From Microbacterium telephonicum (GTDB taxonomy: Bacteria; Actinomycetota; Actinomycetes; Actinomycetales; Microbacteriaceae): 64,000 bases of DNA. Where the stretch lies: the NCBI RefSeq assembly GCF_003651225.1, contig NZ_RCDB01000001.1, forward strand, positions 868,001 through 932,000, written 5' to 3'. The notes below the pieces were generated by a model, which saw nothing but the letters and a program-made list of their open reading frames with translations, made no database searches and was not told where the DNA came from. Of the stretch, positions 51,227-60,265 are shown one piece after another; position 1 is the stretch's first letter, and every line of letters begins with the position of its first letter. Both the position numbers and the translations under genes were made by a program.

Positions 51227-51727
51227 ATGACCCCCCGAACGCTGCCCTTCGGCGCCGTGCTGCGCGAGGCGCGCCCCGGCGACGAGCCCGGCATCCTCGC
51301 GATGATCCAGGCCCTCGCCGACTACGAGCGCGAGCCGGATGCCGTGCACAACACCGTCGGGATGCTCACCGACACGCTCTTCGGCGACATGCCTCAGGCG
51401 TTCGCGCACGTCGTCGAGCGGGACGACCGCATCGTGGGCATCGCGATCTGGTTCCTCACCTATTCGACGTGGACGGGGCGACACGGCATCTGGCTCGAAG
51501 ACCTCATCGTCGACGAGGGCGAACGCGGTCACGGCTACGGCAAAGCGCTGATCGCGAGCCTCGCAGCGGTCTGCGTCGCCCGCGGATATTCGCGCCTGGA
51601 GTGGACGGTGCTCGACTGGAACGCGCCGTCGATCGCGTTCTACCGCGCGCTGGGCGCCGCGCCCCAGGACGAGTGGACGACGCAGCGCCTCACCGGCGAA
51701 GAGCTGCAGGCCCTCGCGCGCGCCTGA
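51227..51727 (+). CDS. GNAT-family N-acetyltransferase
   Basis: 166 residues, complete GNAT fold. GIWLEDLIVDEGERGHGYGK contains the acetyl-CoA loop, and LEWTVLDWNAPSIAFYRALG the last conserved strand and helix. The LEDLIV and WTVLDWN features place it near diamine (spermidine-type) acetyltransferases, but substrate specificity is not established. It is the only gene between the SDR hairpin and the YcaQ-family gene. Confidence 0.88.
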   Translation: MTPRTLPFGAVLREARPGDEPGILAMIQALADYEREPDAVHNTVGMLTDTLFGDMPQAFAHVVERDDRIVGIAIWFLTYSTWTGRHGIWLEDLIVDEGERGHGYGKALIASLAAVCVARGYSRLEWTVLDWNAPSIAFYRALGAAPQDEWTTQRLTGEELQALARA

Positions 51728-51815
51728 GCGGCCGCGCCGCATCCGTCGGCCTCGCCGCCCGTCGCCGCGTCGCACGTGCCGCATCCGTGTCGGCGGTGCC
51801 CGCTACGCTCGCCCC

Positions 51816-52904
51816 ATGCACCGCCTCACCCGTGACGAGGCGCGCCGCATCGCCGTGCGCGCGCAGCTGCTCGACGCCGACCGTCCCGGTGACATCGTGG
51901 AGGTGGCCGAGCAGCTCGGTGCGATCAAGATCGACCCGACCGCGACGATCGCCCCGGCCGAGCAGACGATCCCGTGGAGCCGCATCGGCTGGGCGTATGA
52001 ACCGGGTCAGCTGACGAAGGCCGTCGAGACCGACCGGCTGCTGTTCGAGCATCAGGGGCAGTTCCGTCCGACGAGCCTGCTGCCGATGATGGCCGCGCGG
52101 ATGCGGGGCCGCACGCTTCCGGCGGCGACGCGCGAGTACCTCGATGCCAACGCCCCGTTCCGCCGCGACGTGCTGCGCCGGCTGCGTGAAGAGGGGCCAC
52201 TGCTGGCCTCCGACATCCCCGACACGAGCATCGTGCAGGGAAAGCGCGAGGGCGGTTGGTACGGCGCGAACGAGGTGCCGCGCATGCTCGAGCTGCTCGA
52301 GGCCACCGGCGAGGTCGCGATCGTGGGCCGCGAGGGGCGGATGCGGCGGTGGGACGTCACCGAGCGAGCCTGGCCGACCGGGATGCCCGTCCACGACTAC
52401 GACGAGGCGGAGCGGATGCTCGAGATGCGGCGCTTGCAGGCCCTCGGCATCGCGCGCCGCAAGACCTCCTGGTCCGGGGTCGGCGATGCTGGGGAACCGG
52501 CCGAGGTCGAGGGGAGCGAGTGGAAGTGGCGCGTCGATCCCGAAGCCCTCGCCGCACTCGACGACGACCCCGGCGGGCGCGTCGCGATCCTCAACCCGTA
52601 CGACCGGATGCTGTTCGACCGGCCGCGGTTGATCGAGCTGTTCGAGTTCGAGTTCGTGCTCGAGCAGTTCAAGCCGAAGGCGCAGCGGAGGTTCGGGTAC
52701 TTCGCCCACCCGATCCTCATCGGCGACCGGTTCGTGGGCCAGCTCGACGCCGAGCTCGACAAGAAGAAGGAGAACCTCGTCGTCACCGCCGTGCACGAGA
52801 CGCTGCCGCTCGAGCCCGAGGAGCGGGAGATGGTCGACGGCGAGATCCGCGACCTCGCCGAGTGGCTCGGCGTTCCCGTCGTCTTCGGCGCGGGCGGGCG
52901 CTGA
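51816..52904 (+). CDS. YcaQ-family winged-helix protein (AlkX/AlkZ DNA glycosylase type)
   Basis: 362 residues. HTH_42/YcaQ proteins are built from winged-helix repeats, some of which unhook DNA interstrand crosslinks. Family features are LTRDEARRIAVRAQLLDA at the N-terminus, QGQFRPTSLLPMM, and the C-terminal RLIELFEFEFVLEQFKP and YFAHPILIGDRFVGQLDAEL. A QLLD stretch stands where the catalytic glutamine/acid motif of this family is expected, but whether this paralogue is active is uncertain. The next gene encodes a NYN-domain protein 27 bases away. Confidence 0.83.
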   Translation: MHRLTRDEARRIAVRAQLLDADRPGDIVEVAEQLGAIKIDPTATIAPAEQTIPWSRIGWAYEPGQLTKAVETDRLLFEHQGQFRPTSLLPMMAARMRGRTLPAATREYLDANAPFRRDVLRRLREEGPLLASDIPDTSIVQGKREGGWYGANEVPRMLELLEATGEVAIVGREGRMRRWDVTERAWPTGMPVHDYDEAERMLEMRRLQALGIARRKTSWSGVGDAGEPAEVEGSEWKWRVDPEALAALDDDPGGRVAILNPYDRMLFDRPRLIELFEFEFVLEQFKPKAQRRFGYFAHPILIGDRFVGQLDAELDKKKENLVVTAVHETLPLEPEEREMVDGEIRDLAEWLGVPVVFGAGGR

Positions 52905-52931
52905 CCGGGCGCGCACTGCCAGACTGAGGGC

Positions 52932-53708
52932 ATGCCGCAGCCGACGCCGTTCGCCCCCACCGACCTGCTCGCCGTGCTCATCGACGCCGACAACGTCTCG
53001 CCGTCGCGCATCGGCGCGGTCCTCGCCGAGATCGCGCAGTTCGGCACGGCCTCGGTCAAGCGGGTCTACGGCGACTGGACGTCGAACCAGCTGGCCAAGT
53101 GGAAGACGGCGGCCGCCGAGCACGTCATCCAGCCCATCCAGCAGTTCGCCAACACGACCGGCAAGAACGCCACCGACTCGGCGCTCATCATCGACGCGAT
53201 GGACCTGCTCTACACCGAGCGGTTCCGCGGGTTCTGCATCGTCTCCAGCGACAGCGACTTCACACGCCTCGCCTCCCGCATCCGCGAGGACGGCGTGACG
53301 GTCTACGGATTCGGGGAGCGCAAGACGCCGCAGTCGTTCCGCAATGCGTGCGACCAGTTCACCTACCTCGAAGTGCTCGACGCGCCCGCCGAACCCGACA
53401 CCGTCGTCGAGGGCGCCGCCCCTGCCGCGCGACAGGAGCGCATCCCCGCGGCGAAGCTCAAGCAGGACGCCGGACTCGTCAAGCTCCTGCGCGAAAGCGT
53501 CGAGTCGGCCGCGAACGACGAGGGCTGGGCGGGGCTCGGCGCGGTCGGGCAGCTCGCCCGCAAGAAGCAGCCCGACTTCGACTCCCGCAACTGGGGGTAC
53601 GCGAAGCTGTCGGACCTCGTGAAGACCATCGGGCTGTTCACCGTCGAGGTGCAGCCGGTCGGCATCCGCCTGCGCAACAAGCGCACGCGCGGCGCCGCGG
53701 GGTCCTGA
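52932..53708 (+). CDS. NYN domain / OST-HTH (LOTUS) protein
   Basis: 258 residues. The N-terminal NYN nuclease-like domain has three acidic clusters in place: LIDADNVSPS, TDSALIIDAMDLLY and SSDSDFTRLASRI. The C-terminal 85 residues (AGLVKLLRESVESAANDEGW, then SDLVKTIGLFTVEV) form an OST-HTH/LOTUS-like domain, a putative RNA-binding module. This pairing suggests an RNA-processing or tRNA-directed nuclease, as proposed for bacterial NYN-LOTUS proteins. Cellular target unknown. Confidence 0.87.
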   Translation: MPQPTPFAPTDLLAVLIDADNVSPSRIGAVLAEIAQFGTASVKRVYGDWTSNQLAKWKTAAAEHVIQPIQQFANTTGKNATDSALIIDAMDLLYTERFRGFCIVSSDSDFTRLASRIREDGVTVYGFGERKTPQSFRNACDQFTYLEVLDAPAEPDTVVEGAAPAARQERIPAAKLKQDAGLVKLLRESVESAANDEGWAGLGAVGQLARKKQPDFDSRNWGYAKLSDLVKTIGLFTVEVQPVGIRLRNKRTRGAAGS

Positions 53709-53842
53709 GCGCGGCCTCTCCCGGCGCGCCGACCCCGTTCCGGCGGCCCGCGGATGCCGCCCGCCCGTAACAGGGCGACACCGATCCGGGGATCCCGCAT
53801 CCGCCGGTGCACGATGGACCGACGAGATCTGGGAGGTCCGGC

Positions 53843-55180
53843 ATGGGGCGGGGATTCACGACGCGACAAGTGCACGACCGTGCTCGGCTGCACGGGGCGA
53901 CCCCGCGCGCGACGCCGATCCACCTGACCGCCGGGTTCGAGTTCGACGAATACGGCGCGGCGGCCGCGCACTTCGGCGCGGGCGAGGGCTACGCCTACAC
54001 CCGCATCGGGAACCCCACCGTCGAGACCGTCGAGTCGTCGCTGGCCGCCCTCGAAGGCGGGTCGCAGGCGCTGCTGCTGGCCAGCGGCCAGGCGGCGACC
54101 ACGGTCGCTCTGCTCAGTCTCGCGGCCGCCGGCGAGCACATCGTCGTCTCCACGCACATCTACGAGGGCACCCGCGGGCTCATCCGCGACAACCTCAGCC
54201 GCTTCGGCATCACGGCGACCTTCGTCGACGAGATCGGCGACCCGGCCGCGTGGGAGGCAGCCATCCGTCCCGAGACGCGCGCGCTGTTCGCCGAGTCGAT
54301 TTCCAACGCGTCCAACCGCATCCTCGACATCCCCGCCGTCGCCGCCGTCGCGCACCGCCACGGCCTGCCGCTGGTGATCGACAACACGTTCGCGACGCCG
54401 TACCTGCTGCGTCCGATCGAGCACGGCGCCGACGTCGTCGTGCACTCCGCCAGCAAGTTCCTCGCCGGACACGGCAATGTGCTCGGCGGCGCGATCGTCG
54501 ACAGCGGCACGTTCGACGCGGCACGCTCCGGCGCCCTCTTCCCGCACCTCGTCGAGCCCGGCCGCGGCGGCGCGCCCTCGATCGCCGAGCGCGTCGGCGG
54601 TGACGCGCGCATCGCCTACGCGCGCGAATCGGTCGCGCCGCGCCTGGGTCCCACGCCGTCGCCGCTCAACGCGTTCTTCATCGGGCAGGGGATCGAGACG
54701 CTGAGCCTGCGTGTCGACCGGCAGTCGCGCGGTGCGCTCGCCGTCGCCCAGTGGTTGCAGACCCGTCCCGAGGTGGCGTCCGTCGATTACGCCGGGCTCG
54801 CCTCGCACCCCGATCACACCCTGGCGGCCGACCTGCTGCCGGACGGCTTCGGCTCGGTATTCACCTTCACGCTGCGCGGCGACGCCGAGACCGCTCGGCG
54901 GGTCGTCGAGGCGCTCGAGACGTTCACGCACATGACGCACCTCGGCGACGTGCGCTCGCTCGTGCTGCACCCCGCCACGACGAGCCACGTCGCGCTGAAC
55001 GCGGAGGAGCGTGCGGCGCTCGGCGTCTTCGACGGCACCCTGCGCGTCTCGATCGGCATCGAAGACGTCGTCGACCTCATCGACGACCTCGAGCAGGCGT
55101 TCGTCGCCGCCGGCATCCGCCGAGCGGCCGACGTCGCCCTGGTGCCGCTCGTGACGGATGCGGCGGTCCTCGGCGCATGA
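53843..55180 (+). CDS. metY: O-acetylhomoserine aminocarboxypropyltransferase
   Basis: 445 residues, PLP-dependent trans-sulfuration fold. The lysine that binds PLP lies in VVHSASKFLAGHGNVLGG; GYAYTRIGNPTVETVE and the EAGxG-like GQAATTVALLSLAAAGEH are typical. It forms homocysteine (or methionine) from O-acetylhomoserine and sulfide. ATG at 53843 follows GGGAGG by 8 bases; an in-frame start 12 codons earlier is less likely. It overlaps the LLM monooxygenase gene by 4 bases, suggesting a sulfur-scavenging unit. Confidence 0.93.
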   Translation: MGRGFTTRQVHDRARLHGATPRATPIHLTAGFEFDEYGAAAAHFGAGEGYAYTRIGNPTVETVESSLAALEGGSQALLLASGQAATTVALLSLAAAGEHIVVSTHIYEGTRGLIRDNLSRFGITATFVDEIGDPAAWEAAIRPETRALFAESISNASNRILDIPAVAAVAHRHGLPLVIDNTFATPYLLRPIEHGADVVVHSASKFLAGHGNVLGGAIVDSGTFDAARSGALFPHLVEPGRGGAPSIAERVGGDARIAYARESVAPRLGPTPSPLNAFFIGQGIETLSLRVDRQSRGALAVAQWLQTRPEVASVDYAGLASHPDHTLAADLLPDGFGSVFTFTLRGDAETARRVVEALETFTHMTHLGDVRSLVLHPATTSHVALNAEERAALGVFDGTLRVSIGIEDVVDLIDDLEQAFVAAGIRRAADVALVPLVTDAAVLGA

Positions 55181-56589
55181 GCCGGCTGCAGCACTTCGGC
55201 TGGTTCCTGGCGCGCGGATTCGGCCCGCACGGCTGGGGACATCCCTATCTGGACTGGGACTACGACTGGACGCGGCCCGACCTGTACCAGCAGTCGGCGC
55301 GCGAGCTCGAGCAGGCCGGGTTCGATTTCGTGCTCATCGAAGACGCGCCCTCGCTCGGGTCGGAGCGCACGATCGACCTGCGGGTGCGCCACGCGTTCGG
55401 CGGACCCAAGCACGACCCGCTGCTGCTCGCGCCCTACCTGTTCCAGGCGACGCGGACGCTCGGCGTCATCCCGACCGTGAACCCTGCCGCGTACCTGCCG
55501 TACACGGCGGCACGGCAGTTCGCCACGCTGCAGCATCTGAGCGGTCACCGCCTCGGGCTCAACGTCGTCACGGACACCGGCAGCGCCCGCCACTTCTCCG
55601 ACGCCCCACCTCTCGGCCATGACGCCGCGTACGACCGTGCCGAGGAGTGGCTCTCCGGCATCCGTGCGCTCTGGCAGTCGTGGGACGACGGCGCGCTCGC
55701 GGCCGACCCGGCGAGCGGCGTCTACGCCGACGGTTCGCGGATGCGGGCGGTGCGCCATCGCGGGGGGCACTTCGCGTTCGACGGACCGCTGAACGCCCTG
55801 CCGTTCCCGAGCGGCGAGCCCGTGATCGCGTCGCCGGGAGGATCGGGCCGCGGACTCGGGTTCGCGGGCGCCAACTCCGACATCCAGCTCGCCCTCGCAC
55901 CGCTGCACGAGAAGAGCGTGCGCGAGTATCGCGCCCGCATCCACGACGCGGCCGTCGCCGCGGGGCGTGCGCCGTCGGACATCCGGATCATGTTCGCCAT
56001 CCAGCCCGTGCTCGTCTCAAGCGCCGAGGAGGCCGACCGTCTCGTGGCGGCATCCGCGGCGCCCGACGACGCGACCCTCGTGCAGGTGGCGCGCAAGCAG
56101 TCCAGCGACCTCGAGACCGACCTCACCGCGCTCGACCTCGACGCGCCGCTCGACCTCGCCGTGTTCGGCGATCACGTCTCGCACGGGTCGATCCGTCGCC
56201 TCACCGGCGACCGTGACGTCGCCACCACCCCGCTGCGGGTGCACCTCACGGCGCTCGCGAAGCTCGGTCGGATCTCGGACCGCACCGGCTTCGTCGGCAC
56301 CGCGGAGGAGTTCGCCGACCTCGTCGAAGAGCTCGGCGAGTGGGGTAACGACGGCATACTGCTGTGGGGCGACCTGCATCCGGTCACCCTGCATCGCACT
56401 CGACGAGCTCGTGCCGGTGCTGCGTCGCCGCGGCATCCTGCGGCGCGACCAGATCGACGGCGGACTGCACGCCACCCTCCGCGCGTTCTGACCCCGCCGT
56501 GGTGGAGGCGCGTGCGGGTGCGTGCGCACGTGCGCGCGCATGTCACGCAACGTGCCGCCTCCGGATGCGGGCGCCAGCCCTTCGTGTGA
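55177..56589 (+). CDS. LLM-class monooxygenase, C-terminus frameshifted
   Basis: The NtaA/SnaA/DszA-type flavin monooxygenase frame starts at an ATG overlapping the metY stop and reads normally to LLWGDLHPVTLHR. It then continues in an unrelated arginine-rich frame to a stop at 56587-56589, inside array C. The expected C-terminus (ALDELVPVLRRRGILRRDQI to LHATLRAF) lies in the +1 frame and ends at 56491. Loss of two bases near 56395-56398 (CGCGCA to CGCA) explains it. The intact enzyme would oxidise an organosulfur compound with reduced flavin, fitting metY. Mutation or sequence error cannot be told apart here. Confidence 0.8.
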   Translation: MSRLQHFGWFLARGFGPHGWGHPYLDWDYDWTRPDLYQQSARELEQAGFDFVLIEDAPSLGSERTIDLRVRHAFGGPKHDPLLLAPYLFQATRTLGVIPTVNPAAYLPYTAARQFATLQHLSGHRLGLNVVTDTGSARHFSDAPPLGHDAAYDRAEEWLSGIRALWQSWDDGALAADPASGVYADGSRMRAVRHRGGHFAFDGPLNALPFPSGEPVIASPGGSGRGLGFAGANSDIQLALAPLHEKSVREYRARIHDAAVAAGRAPSDIRIMFAIQPVLVSSAEEADRLVAASAAPDDATLVQVARKQSSDLETDLTALDLDAPLDLAVFGDHVSHGSIRRLTGDRDVATTPLRVHLTALAKLGRISDRTGFVGTAEEFADLVEELGEWGNDGILLWGDLHPVTLHRTRRARAGAASPRHPAARPDRRRTARHPPRVLTPPWWRRVRVRAHVRAHVTQRAASGCGRQPFV

Positions 56590-56832
56590 CATGAGCCGCG
56601 TGCGTGTCACGCGATGTGCCGCCTCAGCATCGCGGCACCGGCCGTTCGTGTGACATGCCGCGGGCAGTGGCGGCTCTGCGCCAGTGCGCCCGCGATCCGC
56701 CGCCCCGGGGCGTGCATGTCACGCAAATGGCCGCCTTCGGATGCCGCCACCGGCTGTTCGTGTGACATGCCCGGCGCGCGTGTCACGCGATGTGTCGTCT
56801 CAGCATCCCGGCACCGGCCGTTCGTGTGACAT
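56540..56832. repeat. Array C of 53-bp inverted-repeat units
   Basis: Four clean units lie in the 419-base gap between the LLM and OpuC-type genes, which converge: 56540-56592, 56604-56656, 56716-56768 and 56780-56832. Each begins with A or G followed by TGTCACGC and ends TTCGTGTGACAT. Linkers are 11 bp within each pair. The space between the second and third units, 56657-56715, contains no clean unit. The gap ends in a C-run and then the 3' end of the binding-protein gene. Confidence 0.85.
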
Positions 56833-56910
56833 GCCCCCCCCAAGCCCCCACACACTCGGCAGCCCCGTCCCGGACGGACCGGGACGGGGCTGGCGGCGGA
56901 GCGGGGTGTC

Positions 56911-57828
56911 TCAGCCGAGCAGGCCCTGCTCGGTGAGCCACTCGGTGGCGATCGTGTCGGAGGACTCCTGGTCCTGCGTGGACTTCACGTTGAGGGCGAC
57001 GAGGCCCTCGGGGGTGAGCGCAGCGGAGACCTTGTTGATCACGTCGGCGATCTCGTCGGAGACGTCGGCGCTCACGAGCGGCACGACGTTCGAGGCGAGG
57101 AAGAGGCCCTCGGGGTCTTCGAGGGTCACGAGGTTCTGCGTCTCGATGAGCGGGTCGGCCGAGTACACGTTGGCGATCTGGATGCTGCCCGCGACGAGCT
57201 CGTCGACCGTGGTGTCGGCGGTCGCCTCGAACGTCACGTCGACGCCGTACTTCTCCTTCAGGCCGCTCGGGCCGTAGGGGCGCTGCTCGAGTTCGGGCGC
57301 GCCGCCCAGCACCAGCGGGCTGATGCCGGCGAGGTCGCCGATGCTCGTCAGGTTGTGCTCGGCGGCGAAGGCGGCGGTCACGTTGTACGAGTCCTGGTCG
57401 GTCGCCGGCGACTGGTCGAGCACCGTCAGGCCGTCGGGCAGCGCCTCCTGCAGCGCCGCGTATACGTCGTCGGAGGTCGTCGCCGTCGTCTCGGGGTCGA
57501 AGAACTGCAGCAGGTTGCCGGTGTACTCCGGCGTGAGCTGGATGGTGCCGTCTTCGAGCGACGGGATGATCGCATCGCGCTGACCGATGTTGAACTGGCG
57601 ATCGACCGTGAAGCCGGCGTTCTCGAGGGCCTGGGCGTAGATCTCGGCGATGATCTCGTTCGAGTAGTACGCCTGCGAGCCGATGACGATCGTGTCGGAA
57701 GAACCCGACGGGGCCGCCGAGGCGTCGGGCTCTTCGAGCGATCCGGACGACCCGCAGCCGGCGAGGGCGAGCGTGGTCACCGCGGCGGCGCCGAGGACGA
57801 GGGACAGGCGGGTGCGGATGCGGGACAT
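56911..57828 (-). CDS. Glycine-betaine/choline ABC transporter binding lipoprotein
   Basis: 305 residues with lipobox LAGC after a hydrophobic signal peptide. The mature protein begins TIVIGSQAYYSNEIIAEIYA, an OpuC/OsmX-type substrate-binding start, and contains the PEYTGNLLQFF segment common to this group. It is the last gene of the ATPase-permease-permease-binder operon. AAGAAGG lies near the ATG. It captures quaternary amines such as betaine, carnitine or choline; the exact one is not resolved. Confidence 0.9.
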   Translation of the reverse strand: MSRIRTRLSLVLGAAAVTTLALAGCGSSGSLEEPDASAAPSGSSDTIVIGSQAYYSNEIIAEIYAQALENAGFTVDRQFNIGQRDAIIPSLEDGTIQLTPEYTGNLLQFFDPETTATTSDDVYAALQEALPDGLTVLDQSPATDQDSYNVTAAFAAEHNLTSIGDLAGISPLVLGGAPELEQRPYGPSGLKEKYGVDVTFEATADTTVDELVAGSIQIANVYSADPLIETQNLVTLEDPEGLFLASNVVPLVSADVSDEIADVINKVSAALTPEGLVALNVKSTQDQESSDTIATEWLTEQGLLG

Positions 57829-57890
57829 GGCGGGTGCCTTCTTTCGTGAGGTGCTGCGGACTGTTCGGTGCGGGGAACGGGACGGATGGG

Positions 57891-58607
57891 TCAGGATGCG
57901 GCCACGGCGGGGCGGGCGGCGGGCGCGGCGGCCGCGCGCCGTGCCGTCACGCCGCGGGGGACGACGAAGCGCTGCAAGAGGGCGAAGACGCCGTCGAGCA
58001 CGAGGGCGAGCACGACGATGAGGATCGACGCGCCGAGGATCTGGTCGGTCTGCCGCAGGGCGATGCCCTGGATGATGTAGAAGCCCAGGCCGCCGAGGCC
58101 GATGAACGTCGCGATCGTCACGGTCGCGACCACCTGCAGCGTGGCCGAGCGGAGGCCGCCGATGAGCAGCGGGAGTCCGAGCGGCACCTCCACCTTCCAC
58201 AGGATCTGCCACTCCGTCATCCCGACGGCACGTGCCGCGGCGACCACGGAGCGGTCGATCGCCTCGAAGCCGGCGTAGGCGCCCGCGAGGATCGAGGGGA
58301 TCGCGAGGATGACGAACGCGACGACGGCCGCTTCGGTCTTGTAGACGACGCCGAAGACGAGGTACAGCAGCACGACGAGACCGAGGGTCGGGATCGCACG
58401 TGCCGCTCCCGACAGCGCGACGGCGAACTCGCGGCCACGGCCGGTGTGTCCGATGGCCCATCCGGCCGGAATCGCGATGATCGCCGCGATGAGCACCGAC
58501 ACGAAGGTGTAGGCCAGGTGCTGCGCGAGGGCCTCGGGGAGCGGCAGCGAGCCGGTCAGCCGGTCTGGGCTGAAGATCCAGGCGAACGCGTCGACGAAGA
58601 GGTTCAT
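57891..58607 (-). CDS. OpuC-type ABC transporter permease
   Basis: 238 residues, about six membrane segments, with the permease loop VAAARAVGMTEWQILWKVEV followed by PLGLPLLIGGLRSATLQVVA. This sequence pattern is specific to the glycine-betaine/choline OpuCB/OpuCD group. The ATG at 58607 overlaps the stop of the neighbouring permease by 4 bases. The C-terminal tail is alanine/arginine-rich and probably cytoplasmic. Confidence 0.9.
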   Translation of the reverse strand: MNLFVDAFAWIFSPDRLTGSLPLPEALAQHLAYTFVSVLIAAIIAIPAGWAIGHTGRGREFAVALSGAARAIPTLGLVVLLYLVFGVVYKTEAAVVAFVILAIPSILAGAYAGFEAIDRSVVAAARAVGMTEWQILWKVEVPLGLPLLIGGLRSATLQVVATVTIATFIGLGGLGFYIIQGIALRQTDQILGASILIVVLALVLDGVFALLQRFVVPRGVTARRAAAAPAARPAVAAS

Positions 58608-59296
58608 GCGACCCCCTCGGCGGCCAGCCGCTGCATTGCCCGGCGTTCGCGACGGCTGTTCTCCCGGCGCGGGACCCACGGCAGCGCGACGCGCCCCGCC
58701 CACACCAGCAGCAGATCGACGACCAGGGCGATCACGACGACCAGCAGCACCCCGACGAGCACCTCGGGGATGATGCGCCGCTGCGCACCGTTGGTGAACA
58801 GGTACCCGAGGTTCTGCACGCCGATGAGGATGCCGACCGTTGCGAGCGAGATCGTCGAGGTGGCGGTCACCCGAAGCCCCGCCAGCAGCACCGGCCCCGA
58901 CAGGGGCAGGTCGACGGCCCAGAACCGGCGCCAGCCGCCGTAGCCGACGCCGATCGCCGCGTCGCGGGTGGCGGGCTCGACGGAGTCGAGGCCGTCGGTG
59001 ACCGAGCGCGTCATGATCGCGACGCCGTAGATCGTCAGCGCGATGATGAGGTTCGTCTCCGACAGGTACGGGATGCCGAACACCGCCCACAGCAGGGCGA
59101 ACAGCCCCAGGGAGGGGATCGTGTAGAGCAGGCCGATGGTGGTGAGCACCGAGCCGCGCAGCCGCGTGTACCGCCAGGCGAGCCAGCCCAGCGGCACCGA
59201 GATGACGAAGGCGGCCACGATCGCGATGGCGCTCTGCCGCAGGTGCGCGACGGTGAGTTCGCCGATGAGATCGAGGTTGTTCCAGACCCAGTTCAC
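58604..59296 (-). CDS. OpuC-type ABC transporter permease
   Basis: 230 residues, second channel half. SLGLFALLWAVFGIPYLSETNLIIAL precedes the loop PATRDAAIGVGYGGWRRFWAVDLPLSGPV in two parts; GYGGWRRFWAVDLP is the ATPase contact. It overlaps both neighbours by 4 bases, so ATPase and permeases are made in equal amounts. Confidence 0.9.
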   Translation of the reverse strand: MNWVWNNLDLIGELTVAHLRQSAIAIVAAFVISVPLGWLAWRYTRLRGSVLTTIGLLYTIPSLGLFALLWAVFGIPYLSETNLIIALTIYGVAIMTRSVTDGLDSVEPATRDAAIGVGYGGWRRFWAVDLPLSGPVLLAGLRVTATSTISLATVGILIGVQNLGYLFTNGAQRRIIPEVLVGVLLVVVIALVVDLLLVWAGRVALPWVPRRENSRRERRAMQRLAAEGVA

Positions 59297-60168
59297 GGGC
59301 CGGTCCGCTCCTGTGCGACATCGGCCGCGCGGGCGCCCGCGTCACCCGAAGCACCGTCGACGAGCACGCCCTGCGTGCGTCCCTCGGCGTCGACGAGCAC
59401 CGTGCCGTTCGCGGTCTGTTTGGCGTGCAGCGCCCGCGCACCGCGCTCGGCGCCGATGAAGTCGGCCACGAAGGCGGATGCCGGATTCTCGAGGATTTCG
59501 CTCGGGCTGCCGACCTGCGCGATCTTCGCGCCCTTCTCGAGGATGACGACCTGGTCGCCGAGCAGGAACGCCTCGTCGATGTCGTGCGTGACGAAGACGA
59601 CCGTCTTGTCGAGGTCGCGCTGCAGGCGGATGGTCTCGGCCTGCAGCTCCTTGCGCACGATGGGGTCGACGGCTCCGAACGGTTCGTCCATGAGCAGGAT
59701 GTCGGGGTCGGCGGCGAGCCCACGTGCCACGCCGACGCGCTGCTGCTGACCGCCGGAGAGCTGCCGCGGGTAGCGGGAGGCGAGGGCGCGGTCGAGTCCG
59801 ACGACGTCGAGCAGTTCGAGCGCGCGTTCGCGCGCCTGCCGGCGCGGGACGCCGTCGAGCACCGGCACGGTGGCGACGTTGTCGATGACGGAGAAGTGGG
59901 GGAGCAGTCCCGAGTTCTGCATGACGTACCCGATGCCCCGCCGCAGCTTCACGGGGTCGCGGTCGGTGATCGGCTGGTCGTCGATCGTGATGACGCCCGA
60001 GGTGGGGTCGACGAGACGGTTGATCATGCGCAGCAGCGTCGTCTTGCCGCACCCCGACGAACCGACGAACACCGTCGTGCGGTGCGCCGGGATCACGAGG
60101 CTGAAGTCGTCGACGGCGAGAGTGCCGTCGGGGAACCGCTTCGTGACGGAACGGAATTCGATCGCCAA
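59293..60168 (-). CDS. OpuC-type ABC transporter ATPase
   Basis: 291 residues. Walker A SSGCGKTTLL, signature LSGGQQQRVGVARGL, Walker B ILLMDEPFGAVDP and switch histidine in FVTHDI are intact; the QNSGLLPHFSVIDNV stretch is typical of this group. The full CBS pair found in OpuCA is absent, and only a short C-terminal tail remains. The start is taken as TTG at 60168, spaced about 6 bases from GGAGG, because earlier frames lack a site. It heads the operon. Confidence 0.88.
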   Translation of the reverse strand: MAIEFRSVTKRFPDGTLAVDDFSLVIPAHRTTVFVGSSGCGKTTLLRMINRLVDPTSGVITIDDQPITDRDPVKLRRGIGYVMQNSGLLPHFSVIDNVATVPVLDGVPRRQARERALELLDVVGLDRALASRYPRQLSGGQQQRVGVARGLAADPDILLMDEPFGAVDPIVRKELQAETIRLQRDLDKTVVFVTHDIDEAFLLGDQVVILEKGAKIAQVGSPSEILENPASAFVADFIGAERGARALHAKQTANGTVLVDAEGRTQGVLVDGASGDAGARAADVAQERTGP

Positions 60169-60265
60169 AGGCACCTCCGGTTCGGGAACTCCACCCAACC
60201 ACAGGGCTCCGACACTGTCGCAAGGGGGTGGCATACGGCGTCACAGTCGGATAAGGGTGGGGGGC

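Noticed and set aside
53709-53842. SAM riboswitch before metY
   Set aside because: The 134-base gap is short and shows none of the conserved SAM-riboswitch cores I know.
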